In this document: positions 26,701-36,832 of the stretch, piece after piece
Numbering within the stretch: position 1 is the first letter of the stretch
Layout: every line of letters begins with the position of its first letter
Assembly (NCBI GenBank): GCA_963716685.1
Contig: CAVQTR010000003.1
Location: 496,001 to 560,000 of the forward strand
Length of the DNA stretch: 64,000 bases
Direction of reading: 5' to 3'
Origin: JALYXI01 sp963716685
Lineage (GTDB): Bacteria; Acidobacteriota; Terriglobia; Bryobacterales; Bryobacteraceae
Translations under genes and position numbers: made by a program
Notes under the pieces: model-generated
Seen by the model: only the letters and a program-made list of their open reading frames with translations
Databases searched by the model: none
Told to the model about the DNA's origin: nothing

Positions 26701-27250
26701 CGCGTATCTTTTGAATCCCGCTGCCGATATCGCGCGCACGCAGATCGATTACAAGCGGATCGGCCGGGGGACTGGCCACCGTCAGCATCAGAGCGGATGT
26801 GTCGCCGAAGTCCTTGACGAACTGAATCGGCCCGGCGCCCTCCGGCAGATCCCCAATGCTGTCCAGCCGCAGCTTGATGTCTTGGAACTCTTTTTCGGTG
26901 TTGCCGGTGCGCTCGTCCAGCTCCGCGTAGATATACGCGATGCCGTTGCGTGACACCGAACGAAGATCGGTCACCTGATTGTTGCCGGCGATCTTCTCCT
27001 CGATCTTCTTTGCGACCAGCTGCTCAACCTTTTCAGCCGACTGGCCCGGCCAGGGCACCACCGTCAGGCAATCGCGAGCCGGCACATCCGGATCTTTGCG
27101 CTGCGGCATTCGCAGGTAGCCAAACACGCCCCACGCCAGCACGAATGCCAGCAGCACCCAGCCCACCTGCGGCTGCTCGACAAAATACCGCGCCGTGTTC
27201 CAACCGCTTTTGGCGGCGTGCTCCACATCCGGAGGCGCGGCACCGGTCAC
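23723..27250 (-). CDS. RND-family efflux permease (inner-membrane pump)
   Basis: A 1175-residue resistance-nodulation-division transporter. The N-terminus has one transmembrane helix (about 30-47), then a large periplasmic loop, a cluster of helices in the middle (about 505-720, with LVDDPVVAGDAIKRDL, where the coupling Asp pair lies), a second long loop and a helix cluster at the C-terminus ending LVPVLYAVFVLDL. RND pumps use the proton gradient to expel drugs, detergents or metals. The sequence looks like the general AcrB/MdtB-type group and not a clearly metal-specific CzcA. Third gene of the tolC-mfp-rnd operon, start overlapping the adaptor stop by 4 bp. Confidence 0.93.
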   Translation of the reverse strand: MTGAAPPDVEHAAKSGWNTARYFVEQPQVGWVLLAFVLAWGVFGYLRMPQRKDPDVPARDCLTVVPWPGQSAEKVEQLVAKKIEEKIAGNNQVTDLRSVSRNGIAYIYAELDERTGNTEKEFQDIKLRLDSIGDLPEGAGPIQFVKDFGDTSALMLTVASPPADPLVIDLRARDIGSGIQKIRAGRPGRLSVAVCYPQTLDPGIVRRPVELLERRMKEEGVARELKLAEGPGFTLLDFATGASETEVGAYVTRFIDTTLQQADFDPDVWYPVVIGDPGQARARLAAVAGDKYTYRQLDDYTDAIRKSVQSVPQVAKVARSGVLDETVFLNYSRDRLAAYDIQPSQLPAILAARNTSEAGGTLNVGGRNVFVNPTGEFRSDHDIGNVVISQTSGGAPVYLRDLVDISRGYQSPPRFLNFLTIRGKDGQWQRTRAITLALDMRQGEQIREFGRAVDANLRELRTRLPADLILAHTSDQPKQVEENVDLFMRSLWEAVALVVLVSLVGFWEWRSALLMAMAIPITLAMTFGMMEMLGIDLQQVSIATLIIALGLLVDDPVVAGDAIKRDLGAGLPAATAAWWGPTRLSRAILFATLTNIVAYLPFLLLSGDTGRFIFTLPVVITISLVASRLVTMTFIPLLGRVLLRAKPEKPITERRDRGFAKFYYRVGGFAIDHRKVLLAASLLLLAVGGVLLTALKPQFFPQDLQYLSYVDVWLPEDASIAATRQAAATAEQTIRDVAGARLQTLTSFVGGGGPRFWFSAPPEPPQLNYAQIVVEVKDKRDTGALAPALQRALSERVAGARVDVRELETGKPVGIPVSIRVSGNDIPALRREADRLKQVLRSIPIAERVRDDWGEDTLAVRLKVDPDRANLAGVTNQDVANASAAALGGTPVGILREGDREIPVIATARVEERSHLGDLENLYVFARRNSQRVPLRQVASLEYRMEPAEIRRYNQFRTITVSAFPAAGSLPSQVTDIAMPRIREIERTLPPGYRLEVAGEYKEQVHGFSDLAVVMGVSVGAIFLALVIQFRHAAKPLIVFAAIPYGVVGALAALWIMGQPFGFMAFLGVASLIGVIVSHIIVLFDYIEEMHEAGAPLREALLDAGVLRLRPVLITVGATVIALIPLASHGGPLWQPLCYAQIGGLSAATLVTLLLVPVLYAVFVLDLRWVKWNQL

Positions 27251-28422
27251 GGAATCTCCCTCACCGGCTCGCCATCAGTCAGCAGGCTGCCGCCGCTTGC
27301 CACAATGCGCTGCCCCGCCACCAATCCCTCACGCACGGCGATGCGGTTCCCCTTCACATCACCCAGCGCAACCCGCTGTCTCCGTGCCAGCGTTTTTCCG
27401 TCGTGCCGTTCCAGCACAAACACCGCGTACCGGTCGGCGTCCTGAGCCGATTGCACCACCGCCGAAACCGGCACCGCGGCCATCATGGGCGAGCCCTGCG
27501 CCACCACGGCGACCGACGCCACCATTCCCGGCTTCAACAGTCCGCGCGGATTCGCGATCGTCAACTCCACCGTGAAGACGCGGCCTTTCGGATCTGCTGC
27601 CGGCGAAATCGCGGTGATGCGTCCGTGAAATTCGGTCTGCGGCACCGCTTCGGTGGTCACCAGCAGCACTGCTCCCTGACGAAATGCCGCAAGCGAAACG
27701 TCCGGCACGCCCACGTCCACCTTCACGCTGCGCACGTCGGCAAGCGTGAACGCGGGTGATCCCGCCACAGCCAGCGCTCCCTGCTCCACGCGCCGCGCCA
27801 GAACCACTCCGGTAAACGGAGCTTTCAATTCCGTATCACCCAGTGCGACTTCCGCTTCGGTCTGCTGGCCTTGCGCCCCGCCGATCTTCGCCGCCATGGA
27901 TTCAATCTGCGCGCGCGCCGCCACCACGCGTGCCGCTGCTGCGTCGTGCTGCGCCTGCGCCGCCTCCAGATCGGGAAGCGTCAGGCTCTTCGATTCGTAC
28001 AGGCTGCGCGCCCGCGCCAGATCCTGATCCGCTTTGCGGAGGCCGGCTTCGGCTTCAGCCAGCTGCGCGCGTGCCCCTCTTTCCGCCGCTCGCGCATCCT
28101 CCACCTGTGTGCGCGCCTCGGAAACCTTGTTGGTGTAGTCGACCGCGCGAACCCGTGCCAGCACCGCGCCCGCTCTCACCACATCGCCTTCCTGCACGCT
28201 GCGACTGCCTACGGTGAGCAGGCTTTGCACATAGCCGCTGACGCGAAAAGCCAAATCCACCTGATGGTCCGGGGAGACATCCGCGGAGTAGCGCGTTTCT
28301 TCGCGGCTTTCCTGCATCTCTACGACCCCCGCGTGCACGGGAACGGGCGTCTTCTCTTCCGGCTTCGGCGGCGCGGCGTGGCAGCCAATCAAAACAATTA
28401 GCAACGCCGGCCAGGCTTTCAT
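27247..28422 (-). CDS. RND efflux periplasmic adaptor, lipoprotein
   Basis: A 391-residue membrane fusion protein. The signal ends in a lipobox (LLIVLIGC, Cys14), so it is probably lipid-anchored. Then come the barrel-sandwich (lipoyl) half (VSGYVQSLLTVGSRSVQEGDVV), a long Ala/Glu/Arg-rich coiled-coil hairpin (about 95-190), the second lipoyl half (LKAPFTGVVLARRVEQGA) and beta-barrel plus membrane-proximal domain. It links the RND pump to TolC. Second gene of the operon; both ends overlap neighbours by 4 bp (ATGA), a sign of coupled translation. Confidence 0.93.
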   Translation of the reverse strand: MKAWPALLIVLIGCHAAPPKPEEKTPVPVHAGVVEMQESREETRYSADVSPDHQVDLAFRVSGYVQSLLTVGSRSVQEGDVVRAGAVLARVRAVDYTNKVSEARTQVEDARAAERGARAQLAEAEAGLRKADQDLARARSLYESKSLTLPDLEAAQAQHDAAAARVVAARAQIESMAAKIGGAQGQQTEAEVALGDTELKAPFTGVVLARRVEQGALAVAGSPAFTLADVRSVKVDVGVPDVSLAAFRQGAVLLVTTEAVPQTEFHGRITAISPAADPKGRVFTVELTIANPRGLLKPGMVASVAVVAQGSPMMAAVPVSAVVQSAQDADRYAVFVLERHDGKTLARRQRVALGDVKGNRIAVREGLVAGQRIVASGGSLLTDGEPVREIP

Positions 28423-29741
28423 TCGGTTTCTCCCACCGCGTGTTCGAAATCCGCGCGCGCCGTCCAGAATTGTGCCAGCGCCTGCCGGTACTGCGAGCCC
28501 GCATCCGCGCGCGAGGCCTCGGCCTGCAGCAGATCCTTCAGCAGCGCCGCCTGCAGTCCAAACTTGTTCTTCACCACCCGCAGATTCTCTTCTGCTGTCT
28601 GCTCCGCGAGCCGGTTGACCGCCAGCTGCCGCCTGGCTTCTTCCAGCTTCCGGAACTGCGCGCCCACATCGCGCAAAATGCGGCTTTCGGTCTCCTGCAC
28701 CGCGAGCTGCGCCTGCTCTTCCACGCGCTGCTTTTCCGCAATCTCATGACGCCTGCGGCCCCAGTCGAACGGCTCCCACGAAATCTGCAGTCCCGCGGCG
28801 GCGACATTCGCCGGAACCACGCCGGTCAGGTGCAGCGTCGAAAAGTAATCCAGAGCCAGACTGACATCCGGCAGATATTCCGCCTTGCGCGAACGCCGGT
28901 CGAGCGTTGCTTCCTGCAGACGGATGCGCGCCTGCGCCAGTTCCGGCCGCGCCGCAATGGCCCGCCTCCGCGCTTCCGACACATCGGTCACCTTGCTGTC
29001 CGCCTCAGGCAGCGGGTCCGTGCGAAACGGCGTGGTGATCTCGCGCCCCAGCAGTTCGTTCAGCTGCTCCCGTCCGGTCTCCAGTCCGTTGCGAAGCTGA
29101 AATGCCTGCAGTTCCGCCCTCGCCAGCCTGGTCCTCACCTCCAGCAGGTCGCCGGTCAGAACGGTCTCCAGCTTCAGATTGTCCTCCGTCACGCGCAGCG
29201 CCTCCCGGTACAGCGCCACCGCGCTCTCCGCCCCGGCAAGCTGGCTTTCCGTCTGCTGCAGCGTGTAATACGTCCGTCGTACGTCGCTCGCCACCGCCTG
29301 CCGCCGCTCCCGGCTTTGCTCGCGATTCAGTTGCTGCTCCATCTGCATTCCCTGAATGGTCAGATGAATTCGAATCCGCTGTGTCAGAGGCACGCTGGCC
29401 TGCGCCAGAACAGCCCCGGCCGGTGTGCGGCCGCTGGTGATGTCCGTGCGCGTGCCGGGAATGGGTCCGGTGCTCGGGTAGGTCCCAAGTACTCCCGCAT
29501 CGAACCGAATGCTCGGCCGCGTCAGCAGCTGTCCCCCCAGAGCCCACGTGGAAAGCGCGGGCAGCAGGCGCGTTCTTTCCATCGCAATGCGCTCCGTCAT
29601 CCGGCTGCTCTCCAGGTCAGCCGTGCGCACCGTGCGGTTGTTACGAAGCGCCATCGCCACCGCGCCGTCCAGACTCAACACGTCGGCTTCCTGAGCGACG
29701 GCCATGCCGCACCACACCAGCGCCCATAGTGCTCGCATCAT
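28419..29741 (-). CDS. TolC-family outer-membrane efflux channel
   Basis: A 440-residue outer-membrane efflux protein: signal peptide (about 1-16, ending AVAQ), then two repeats each rich in long Ala/Glu/Arg helices, with the family's LDGAVAMALRNNRTVR near residue 25 and SLALDYFSTLHLTG in the second repeat. The helical pairs build the periplasmic tunnel; the beta segments the outer-membrane pore. First gene of the tripartite operon. Two consecutive ATG codons start it. Its ribosome binding site lies inside an inverted repeat (see 29745-29770). Confidence 0.92.
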   Translation of the reverse strand: MMRALWALVWCGMAVAQEADVLSLDGAVAMALRNNRTVRTADLESSRMTERIAMERTRLLPALSTWALGGQLLTRPSIRFDAGVLGTYPSTGPIPGTRTDITSGRTPAGAVLAQASVPLTQRIRIHLTIQGMQMEQQLNREQSRERRQAVASDVRRTYYTLQQTESQLAGAESAVALYREALRVTEDNLKLETVLTGDLLEVRTRLARAELQAFQLRNGLETGREQLNELLGREITTPFRTDPLPEADSKVTDVSEARRRAIAARPELAQARIRLQEATLDRRSRKAEYLPDVSLALDYFSTLHLTGVVPANVAAAGLQISWEPFDWGRRRHEIAEKQRVEEQAQLAVQETESRILRDVGAQFRKLEEARRQLAVNRLAEQTAEENLRVVKNKFGLQAALLKDLLQAEASRADAGSQYRQALAQFWTARADFEHAVGETE

Positions 29742-29744
29742 GTT

Positions 29745-29770
29745 TGCAGACCAACGCCTCCCGGTCTGCA
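29745..29770 (-). promoter_or_regulatory. Perfect inverted repeat enclosing the tolC ribosome binding site
   Basis: TGCAGACC and GGTCTGCA form perfect 8-base arms separated by 10 bases, starting 3 bases before the tolC ATG on the minus strand. The loop contains GGGAGG, the only purine-rich Shine-Dalgarno candidate. In RNA this hairpin would expose the Shine-Dalgarno in its loop, but its 3' arm occupies the spacer next to the start codon; in DNA it could be a dimeric repressor site. Either would control the pump operon. Confidence 0.45.
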
Positions 29771-29816
29771 GGCTACCACCCGGAGAACGCCGAGATCTGT
29801 CCGCCGGAGCCGCGCC

Positions 29817-30776
29817 TCACACCCACCACGCGGCGGCCGGGCTCTCCTTGATCACAATCGAATCCAGAAAGCTGATTGCCTTCGACAGTCCTTCATCGGG
29901 CGAGAGGATGCTGTCCTCGTGTTCGATCGAGAGCACGTAGTCGTAGCCGAACATGCGCAGCGTGGAGATGAATTCACTCCACCACTCCGCGCCATGTCCG
30001 TATCCGCAGGTGCGGAAGATCCACGCGCGGTTACGCTCGTCGGTATATTTCTTCGTGTCCAGAACGCCCGTCAACGGCAGATTGCGGGAATAAATCTGCG
30101 TGTCCTTGGCATGAACGTGAAAGATCGCGTCGCCAAGAACCCGAACCGCCGCAATGGGATCGATGCCCTGCCAGAACATGTGACTCGGATCGTAATTGCA
30201 GCCGATCGCCTTCCCCGCAATGTCGCGCAGGCGCAGCATCGTTTCCGGACTGTACGCCACGAAACCGGGATGCATCTCAATCGCGATCTTCACTCCGTGA
30301 TCTTCGGCGAACTTCGCACGCTCCGTCCAAAAGGGAGTCACGCACTTGTCCCATTGCCATTCCAGAACCTCCAGGTACTCCGGGGGCCACGGACACGTCA
30401 CCCAGTTCGGATGTTTCGCTCCCGGCTGGTCTCCTGGACAACCGGAGAAATCGATCACCACGGGCACGCCCAGCTTCTCAGCGAGCAGAATCGTCCGGCG
30501 GTTTGTCTCCGCGAACGCCTTGGCGGTCTGTTCATCGGGATGCAGCGGGTTGCCATGGCAGCTCAGCGCGCTGATGGTAAACCCGTTGTCGTCCAGCTTC
30601 TGCTTGAACGTTTTCAGCTCTTCCGGGTTGTCCAGCATCGAGAGTTTGCAGTGCGGATCTCCCGGATAATTACCGGTCCCCAGTTCCACAGTGCTCACTC
30701 CTTTGCTCTTCAGCTTGCGGAGCACATCATCCAGAGGCATCTGGGCCAGTAACGCGGTAAATACGCCGACTCTCAT
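29817..30776 (-). CDS. Sugar phosphate isomerase/epimerase (xylose isomerase-like TIM barrel)
   Basis: A 319-residue TIM-barrel protein. Typical strand ends with putative metal ligands are visible: VSTVELGTGNYP, ISALSCHGNPLHP, IAIEMHPGFVAYSP (Glu), CNYDPSHMFWQG (Asp/His), IFHVHAKDTQ (His), and LSIEHEDSI (Glu). This metal-site pattern is shared by the AP-endonuclease-2/xylose isomerase superfamily; the member here is of the sugar-isomerase or inositol-catabolism type, substrate unknown. No signal peptide. It sits on the same strand between the small secreted protein and tolC, 75 bp upstream of the latter. Confidence 0.83.
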   Translation of the reverse strand: MRVGVFTALLAQMPLDDVLRKLKSKGVSTVELGTGNYPGDPHCKLSMLDNPEELKTFKQKLDDNGFTISALSCHGNPLHPDEQTAKAFAETNRRTILLAEKLGVPVVIDFSGCPGDQPGAKHPNWVTCPWPPEYLEVLEWQWDKCVTPFWTERAKFAEDHGVKIAIEMHPGFVAYSPETMLRLRDIAGKAIGCNYDPSHMFWQGIDPIAAVRVLGDAIFHVHAKDTQIYSRNLPLTGVLDTKKYTDERNRAWIFRTCGYGHGAEWWSEFISTLRMFGYDYVLSIEHEDSILSPDEGLSKAISFLDSIVIKESPAAAWWV

Positions 30777-30793
30777 GATCAGCGACTAGAATA

Positions 30794-31285
30794 TCATCCG
30801 GCTTTGTGCCCGGCCGCCGCTGGGGAAGCGATGCGCTGCTCCGCCAGGATCTTCTGAATTTTGGCCCAGTTTGCCTGCACGAAAGCCACATTTTCGCGGC
30901 GTACATGGAAGCTCGCGACATACTGCGGCCGCTTATAAGCCTCCGTCGTGATCACCAGACAGGCCTGAAACACGATGTATTCGCGGAAGGGAATCCCGGC
31001 TGCCTCCACCGCGCTGACATACGCCGGGACATGCGCCTTCGCCCACGTGACAGTCTGGTCCACGCTTTGTGGCGCATCCTTTTCACCGGGGATCATCTTT
31101 GCCCGGTAGCCGGGATCCTTCGCGATCAGGGCCGTCACATTCCGGCTGGCCTGCGCATAGCGATCCAGCTTTTCGGTAGTCAGAACGTAGCTGACCGCCT
31201 CTTTCACCGCCGGGTTTACCGGACGGGCCGGGGCCTGCGCAAACGCGCTCACCGCCGCAGTCAGGCACACCAAAACGCGGGTCAC
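30794..31285 (-). CDS. Small secreted protein of unknown function
   Basis: A 163-residue protein starting at GTG 31285, 5 bases after the TGA of the corrected permease. The N-terminus VTRVLVCLTAAVSAFAQ is a signal peptide ending in a good cleavage site (AFAQ-A). The mature part is alpha-helical looking and contains TTEKLDRYAQASRNV, VSAVEAAGIPFREYIVFQACLV and a C-terminal Ala/Lys tail. I do not recognise the family. It reads in the same frame as the first part of the permease, which makes the two look fused in a naive translation; the signal peptide shows that it is a separate gene. Confidence 0.7.
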   Translation of the reverse strand: MTRVLVCLTAAVSAFAQAPARPVNPAVKEAVSYVLTTEKLDRYAQASRNVTALIAKDPGYRAKMIPGEKDAPQSVDQTVTWAKAHVPAYVSAVEAAGIPFREYIVFQACLVITTEAYKRPQYVASFHVRRENVAFVQANWAKIQKILAEQRIASPAAAGHKAG

Positions 31286-31290
31286 GCGCG

Positions 31291-33529
31291 TCAGTCCTTG
31301 CGCAGTTCGGCGTTCAGATCCGTCACTGCTTCCCCGCGGCGCTCTGTCTCCAGGTCCCGCTCCAGACGCCGCAGCGCCACTCCCACCACATCGCGATGAT
31401 GCAGCTTCGAATCGAACTCCTTGGACGTCAGGTCCAGCCAGAGATCGTGCAGCCGCTCCAGATCTTCCGGCCACAGCCGCGGCGGATGCGGTCCCAGATT
31501 CACATAAAACGAAGCGCGCCCCGGACTGATCACCTCGAGTGAAAACGGATGCCGCGGCTCCGGCAGTCGCTTCCCACGCCAGGCCGATGCGGCTCGCAAG
31601 TTCCGCCGAATCCATTCGCAGCGAAACCCCCGTTACCAGCCGCGACACCTTCAGCTTCGAAGCGGTCTGCACCATGGCATCGAACGGATCGTAGCCTGGA
31701 ACCACCACCAGATCCACGGTCTTGCCCTCCTTCTCGGCGCGGCTCACCACCTTCGAGAAGAGTTCCTGTTCGTAGTCGGTGAATAACTGGTTTTCGCCTA
31801 ACTTGTATTCGCCGGCGCCCGTCGAAACCGGTCTGACTGTCATTACGACAATGTCATGCCGCCGGATGTTGGTCTTATGCAGCACGCTGTCCAGATGGGC
31901 CATTGTCGAGTTATCGCGCACGGCTACCAGCACGCAGCCAGGACGCGCATGCAGCGCTTCGATGGCCACCTCCGGCCGCATGTCCAGGTTGAATTTCTCC
32001 AGATCTGATTTCTGGTCGTGCCGCTTCCGGCTGTTGATCCGTTCGGAGACGGTAAACAGAATAAATAGAAATGCGGCGAATGCCACACCGTAAATGGTCG
32101 CAATCTTCTTCGAAAAAACGATCGCGATCGCCACAGCGAACAGAATGATCGTCGTGGCGATCAGGCCAATGGGCCACTCGCGGCCGAACACCGTAATGTT
32201 CGGCGGCGTCTTGTATTCCTGATCGTGCCGCGTGAAACGCAGCACCAGCACGCCAAGAGCCTTCAGCGCGAAACTCCAGACCACGCCGAACGCGTAGGCC
32301 TCGCCCAGCGTGAACGTGTCGCCCTTGCTCAGCACGATCGCCAGAATCTGCAGCAGGGCAATCAGGTTAATGATCCGGTAAGTGGTCCCGAAACGCTGAT
32401 GCGGCTTGCGGAACCAGTCCAGCAGCACGCCGTCTTCGGCCACGCGATTCATCACGCCGTTCGCTCCGATGATGGCCGTGTTCACCGCTCCCGAAAGAAT
32501 CAGCGCGCCTACAAACACCACGAAGACATGGAAACAAAGGCGGAGCAACGGCGGACCCGCCAGCCACATCGCCAGGCCTCCCAGCAGATTGTCCTGGAAA
32601 GTGCCGCGCACATTATCCGGTATGATCATGCCCGCGAACAGCGTGATCACGCCCGTGCATACCAGTGCATATACGCACACCAGCTTGCCCGTGATCTTCA
32701 GGTTCTTCAGCTTCGGATACGCTACTTCGCGATAAATCTGCGCCAGTGTTTCAAAGCCGCTCATCGAGAGCAGGGAATGCCCGAACGCGATGGTCAGCGC
32801 GATTGCGGGAATCGAAGGAAATACCGTGCCCTTGAACCAGCCCAGCGCATCGTCGTTGAAATGCAGATTGTGGGGCAGGGGAGCCGGCGGCATCTGCGCC
32901 GGGCCGCCGCGCAGCAGCAGCGTCAGCGGGCACCAGATCAGGAACGCCACCACCATCACGGTGGTGATCTGCATAATCCGCAGCGCTTTCGAACTGGATT
33001 CGTGAATGCCTTTGGTGTTCGTCCACCAGAAGTACACCGTCACCAACACAGCGAACCCAGCCGAAAACTCATTGGCCGGAATGCGGAAGGGCGAGTGCAT
33101 CAGCTCGCTCACTTCGTTCACGAGACCGGCGACATACTGGCCAGCAACCACCACGCTGATCGGGCCGGTGAGAACGTAGTCGAACAGCAGCGACGAAACT
33201 GAGAGACGCGCCACGAACGGTCCCATGGCATCGCGCACCACGACGTAGACGCCGCCGCGCACGAACATGCTGCTGCTTTCCATATACACCGAGCGCACGG
33301 CGAAGCTGAACAGCATGACCGCTAGGATGAACCAGGGTGCGCTGCGCCCGATGGAGTGCTCGGCAATACCGCCCGCGTAGAAAGCCGAAGAAGCCAAATC
33401 GCTGAGGACAATCGAAGCCGCTCGCCAAAATGAGATAAAGGAGAGGGCGACCGTGGTGGCTACAACGATTTTCGCGCTGCCCGCTGTGGATCCTTTAGGG
33501 GAATCCGAAGGCAAAGTCTTCGTGGACAT
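31291..33529 (-). CDS. APC-superfamily amino acid permease, frameshifted as given
   Basis: A transporter of about 745 residues if read across one frame change. The first about 650 residues have 12 or so hydrophobic helices (from about 22), with FGHSLLSMSGFETLAQIYREVAYPK typical of APC permeases in shorter form, and a long cytosolic C-terminal domain. Around 31567 the frame must move by +1: before it reads SRIGLAWE, after it continues LPEPRHPFSLEVISP, WPEDLERLHDLWL and HHRDVVGVALRRLE to a TGA at 31291. Without correction the reading goes on as low-complexity Ala/Gly/Ser. One extra base in GCGACTG would explain it. Substrate unknown. Divergent from the cca gene. Confidence 0.75.
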
Positions 33530-33600
33530 CGGTTTTATTCAAACGACTTACGTTTCGATATTAGTGGATTCCCCTGCTGGCCGCAGCATCGCTTTTCTTT

Positions 33601-34935
33601 ATGGGTTCCATGGGATTTTCAGACGGAAGCCCTTCCCGGGCACTCGCCATTAGAATTATCGAGACGCTCCGCGCCTCGGGGCAGCAGGCCTGGCTGGTGG
33701 GCGGATGTGTCCGCGATCTGCTGCTGGGCATCGAGCCCAAAGACTACGACGTCGCCACCGACGCGCTGCCGCCGCGCATTCTCGAGCTGTTCCCCGGCTC
33801 CAATCTGGTGGGTGCGCAGTTCGGAGTCGTCATCGTGAATCGCGATGGCGCCGCCGTTGAAGTCGCCACATTTCGCAGCGACTCCGATTACGCAGACGGC
33901 CGCCGCCCCGGCGCGGTTGCCTTCGAGCGCACCCCCGAACGGGATGTGGCTCGTCGCGACTTCACCATCAACGCGATGATGCTCGATCCAGAAACCGGCG
34001 CGGTGCTCGATTTTACCGGCGGCCAGCAGGATTTGCGCGAGCGTCTCATTCGCGCCATCGGCGACCCGGACCGGCGCTTCCAGGAAGACCACCTGCGTCT
34101 GCTGCGCGCTGTCCGCTTCGCGGCACGGCTCGATTTTCAGATTGAAACGTCCACGCAGCAAGCCATTCAGCGGCTTGCCGGCCTGATTCGCGACACCTCT
34201 GCCGAACGCGTGCGCGACGAACTCTCCCGCATCCTCACCGAAGGCGGGGCTCGCCGCGGCTTCGAACTGCTCGACGAAACCGGGCTGCTCGCGCAGCTTC
34301 TGCCCGAAGTCGCCGCCATGAAAGGTGTGGAGCAGCCGCCCGAATTTCATCCCGAAGGCGACGTCTGGACGCATACCCTGATCATGCTGGAGGGCCTCGA
34401 AAAAACCTCGCGAACGCTCGCCTGGGGCGTGCTGCTGCATGACGTTGGCAAGCCTCCGACCTTCCAGCGCGCCGACCGCATCCGCTTCAACGGCCACGCC
34501 GAACAGGGCGCCCGCATCACCCGCGAAATTATGGGACGCCTGCGCTTCCCGAACAGTGAAATCGATCAGACTGTCGCGCTCGTCGCCAACCATATGCGCT
34601 TCAAAGACGTGCCGAATATGCGCGAAAGCACGCTCAAACGCTTCATCCGCCTCCCTGAATTCGACGACCATATGGCGCTCCATCGCCTCGACTGCGTTTC
34701 CAGCCACGGTCACCTCGAGCACTACGAATTCGTGCGCCGCATGCGCGAAGAAACGCCGCCCGAACTAATTAAGCCGGTTCCCCTGATTACCGGAAGAGAT
34801 CTAATCAAGGCCGGTTTTTCACCCGGCCCGGCATTTTCTAGGGCGTTAAAGCACGTGGAAGATGCACAATTAGAGAGAAAAATCAGCACTCCCGAAGAGG
34901 CTTTACAATTGGCCCGGGAGCATTTAGTGGCATGA
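33601..34935 (+). CDS. CCA tRNA nucleotidyltransferase / poly(A) polymerase family protein
   Basis: A 444-residue nucleotidyltransferase of class II. WLVGGCVRDLLLG (about 31-43) with the active-site DYDVATDA (48-55) is the catalytic head; RRDFTINAMML and DRRFQEDHLRLLRAVRFAARL (in part) are the nucleotide-selecting motifs. A C-terminal HD domain follows (LLHDVGKPPTF about 278-288, NHMRFKDV later). The family adds CCA to tRNA 3' ends or, as PcnB, poly(A) tails; with an HD domain the CCA-adding type is more likely. The tRNA-Ser in this window encodes its own CCA, so the enzyme would serve repair at least there. Start ATG 33601, or 33610. Confidence 0.9.
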   Translation: MGSMGFSDGSPSRALAIRIIETLRASGQQAWLVGGCVRDLLLGIEPKDYDVATDALPPRILELFPGSNLVGAQFGVVIVNRDGAAVEVATFRSDSDYADGRRPGAVAFERTPERDVARRDFTINAMMLDPETGAVLDFTGGQQDLRERLIRAIGDPDRRFQEDHLRLLRAVRFAARLDFQIETSTQQAIQRLAGLIRDTSAERVRDELSRILTEGGARRGFELLDETGLLAQLLPEVAAMKGVEQPPEFHPEGDVWTHTLIMLEGLEKTSRTLAWGVLLHDVGKPPTFQRADRIRFNGHAEQGARITREIMGRLRFPNSEIDQTVALVANHMRFKDVPNMRESTLKRFIRLPEFDDHMALHRLDCVSSHGHLEHYEFVRRMREETPPELIKPVPLITGRDLIKAGFSPGPAFSRALKHVEDAQLERKISTPEEALQLAREHLVA

Positions 34936-34992
34936 AAATTGCACGGTTTATTGCGAGCCGCCGGTAAGAATTTCTAGTTCGCCGCCGGCTCT

Positions 34993-35030
34993 AAACCGGC
35001 AGACGTACCTCCTCCGGCGTCTGCCGGTTT
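34993..35030. terminator. Strong intrinsic terminator, probably bidirectional
   Basis: AAACCGGCAGACG and CGTCTGCCGGTTT are perfect 13-base complements separated by 12 bases. On the plus strand the stem is followed by a short T run (TTTTCC), on the minus strand by TTTAG. It lies between the convergent ends of the cca gene (34935) and the polyprenyl synthase gene (35033), where both operons need to stop; the minus-strand transcript enters it 2 bases after the stop codon. Confidence 0.8.
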
Positions 35031-35032
35031 TC

Positions 35033-36055
<1,023 letters not shown>

Positions 36056-36832
36056 TCGATTTTGAGCCTTGCAAACAAAGGCGTTCGAAATTGGCCGTTG
36101 TCACGCGCCCAATCTCCTCGGCATCCACCCCGCGGACTTCGGCCAGCTTCCGCGCGACATGCGCGGTGAAAGCCGGCTCATTGCGCTTCCCCCGATGGGG
36201 CACGGGCGCCAGATACGGTGCATCCGTCTCGAGCAAAATCCGGTCCTCCGGTGTGGCGCGCGCAGCCTCGCGCAGGCTCTCCGATTTGGGAAACGTCACA
36301 ACGCCGCCGAATCCCAGACAGAACCCCATCTCCACCGCCTCGCGCGCCTGCCCGGCATCTCCCGTAAAACAATGGATGATTCCCGGCAAACCCGGCCACT
36401 CAGCGCGCAGCGTCTCCATCGTCTCCGGCCAGGCTTCCCGCGTATGTATGATGACCGGCTTGCCGGCCTCGCGCGCAATTTTCAACTGCTCCCGAAACAC
36501 ATCCTGCTGAACTTCCGGCGGCGAGAACTTGTAGTGAAAGTCCAACCCGATCTCCCCCATTGCCAGCACCTTCGGCTCACGCATCAGCGCGCGCAGATCG
36601 TCGAACGTTCGCGAATCCGCCTTCGACGCGTCGTGCGGATGAACTCCCACCGTCGCCCAAACCTGTGAATACTTCGCCGCGAGTCCCACCGCCCGGTCCA
36701 GTTCCGGCGGCCCGTCGCCGGTGCCGATCGAAAGCATCCTGGTCACACCGGCATCCGCCGCCCGCGCCAGCACGCCTTCGAAATCGGCTGCAAACTGCTC
36801 GTTATCCAAATGGCAATGAGAATCGACGAAAC

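Noticed and set aside
30794..33529. One 911-residue open frame spanning permease and downstream protein
   Set aside because: The middle (about 31290-31570) is out of frame with the permease C-terminus and low in complexity; a signal peptide starts at GTG 31285, so two genes plus a frameshift explain the data better.
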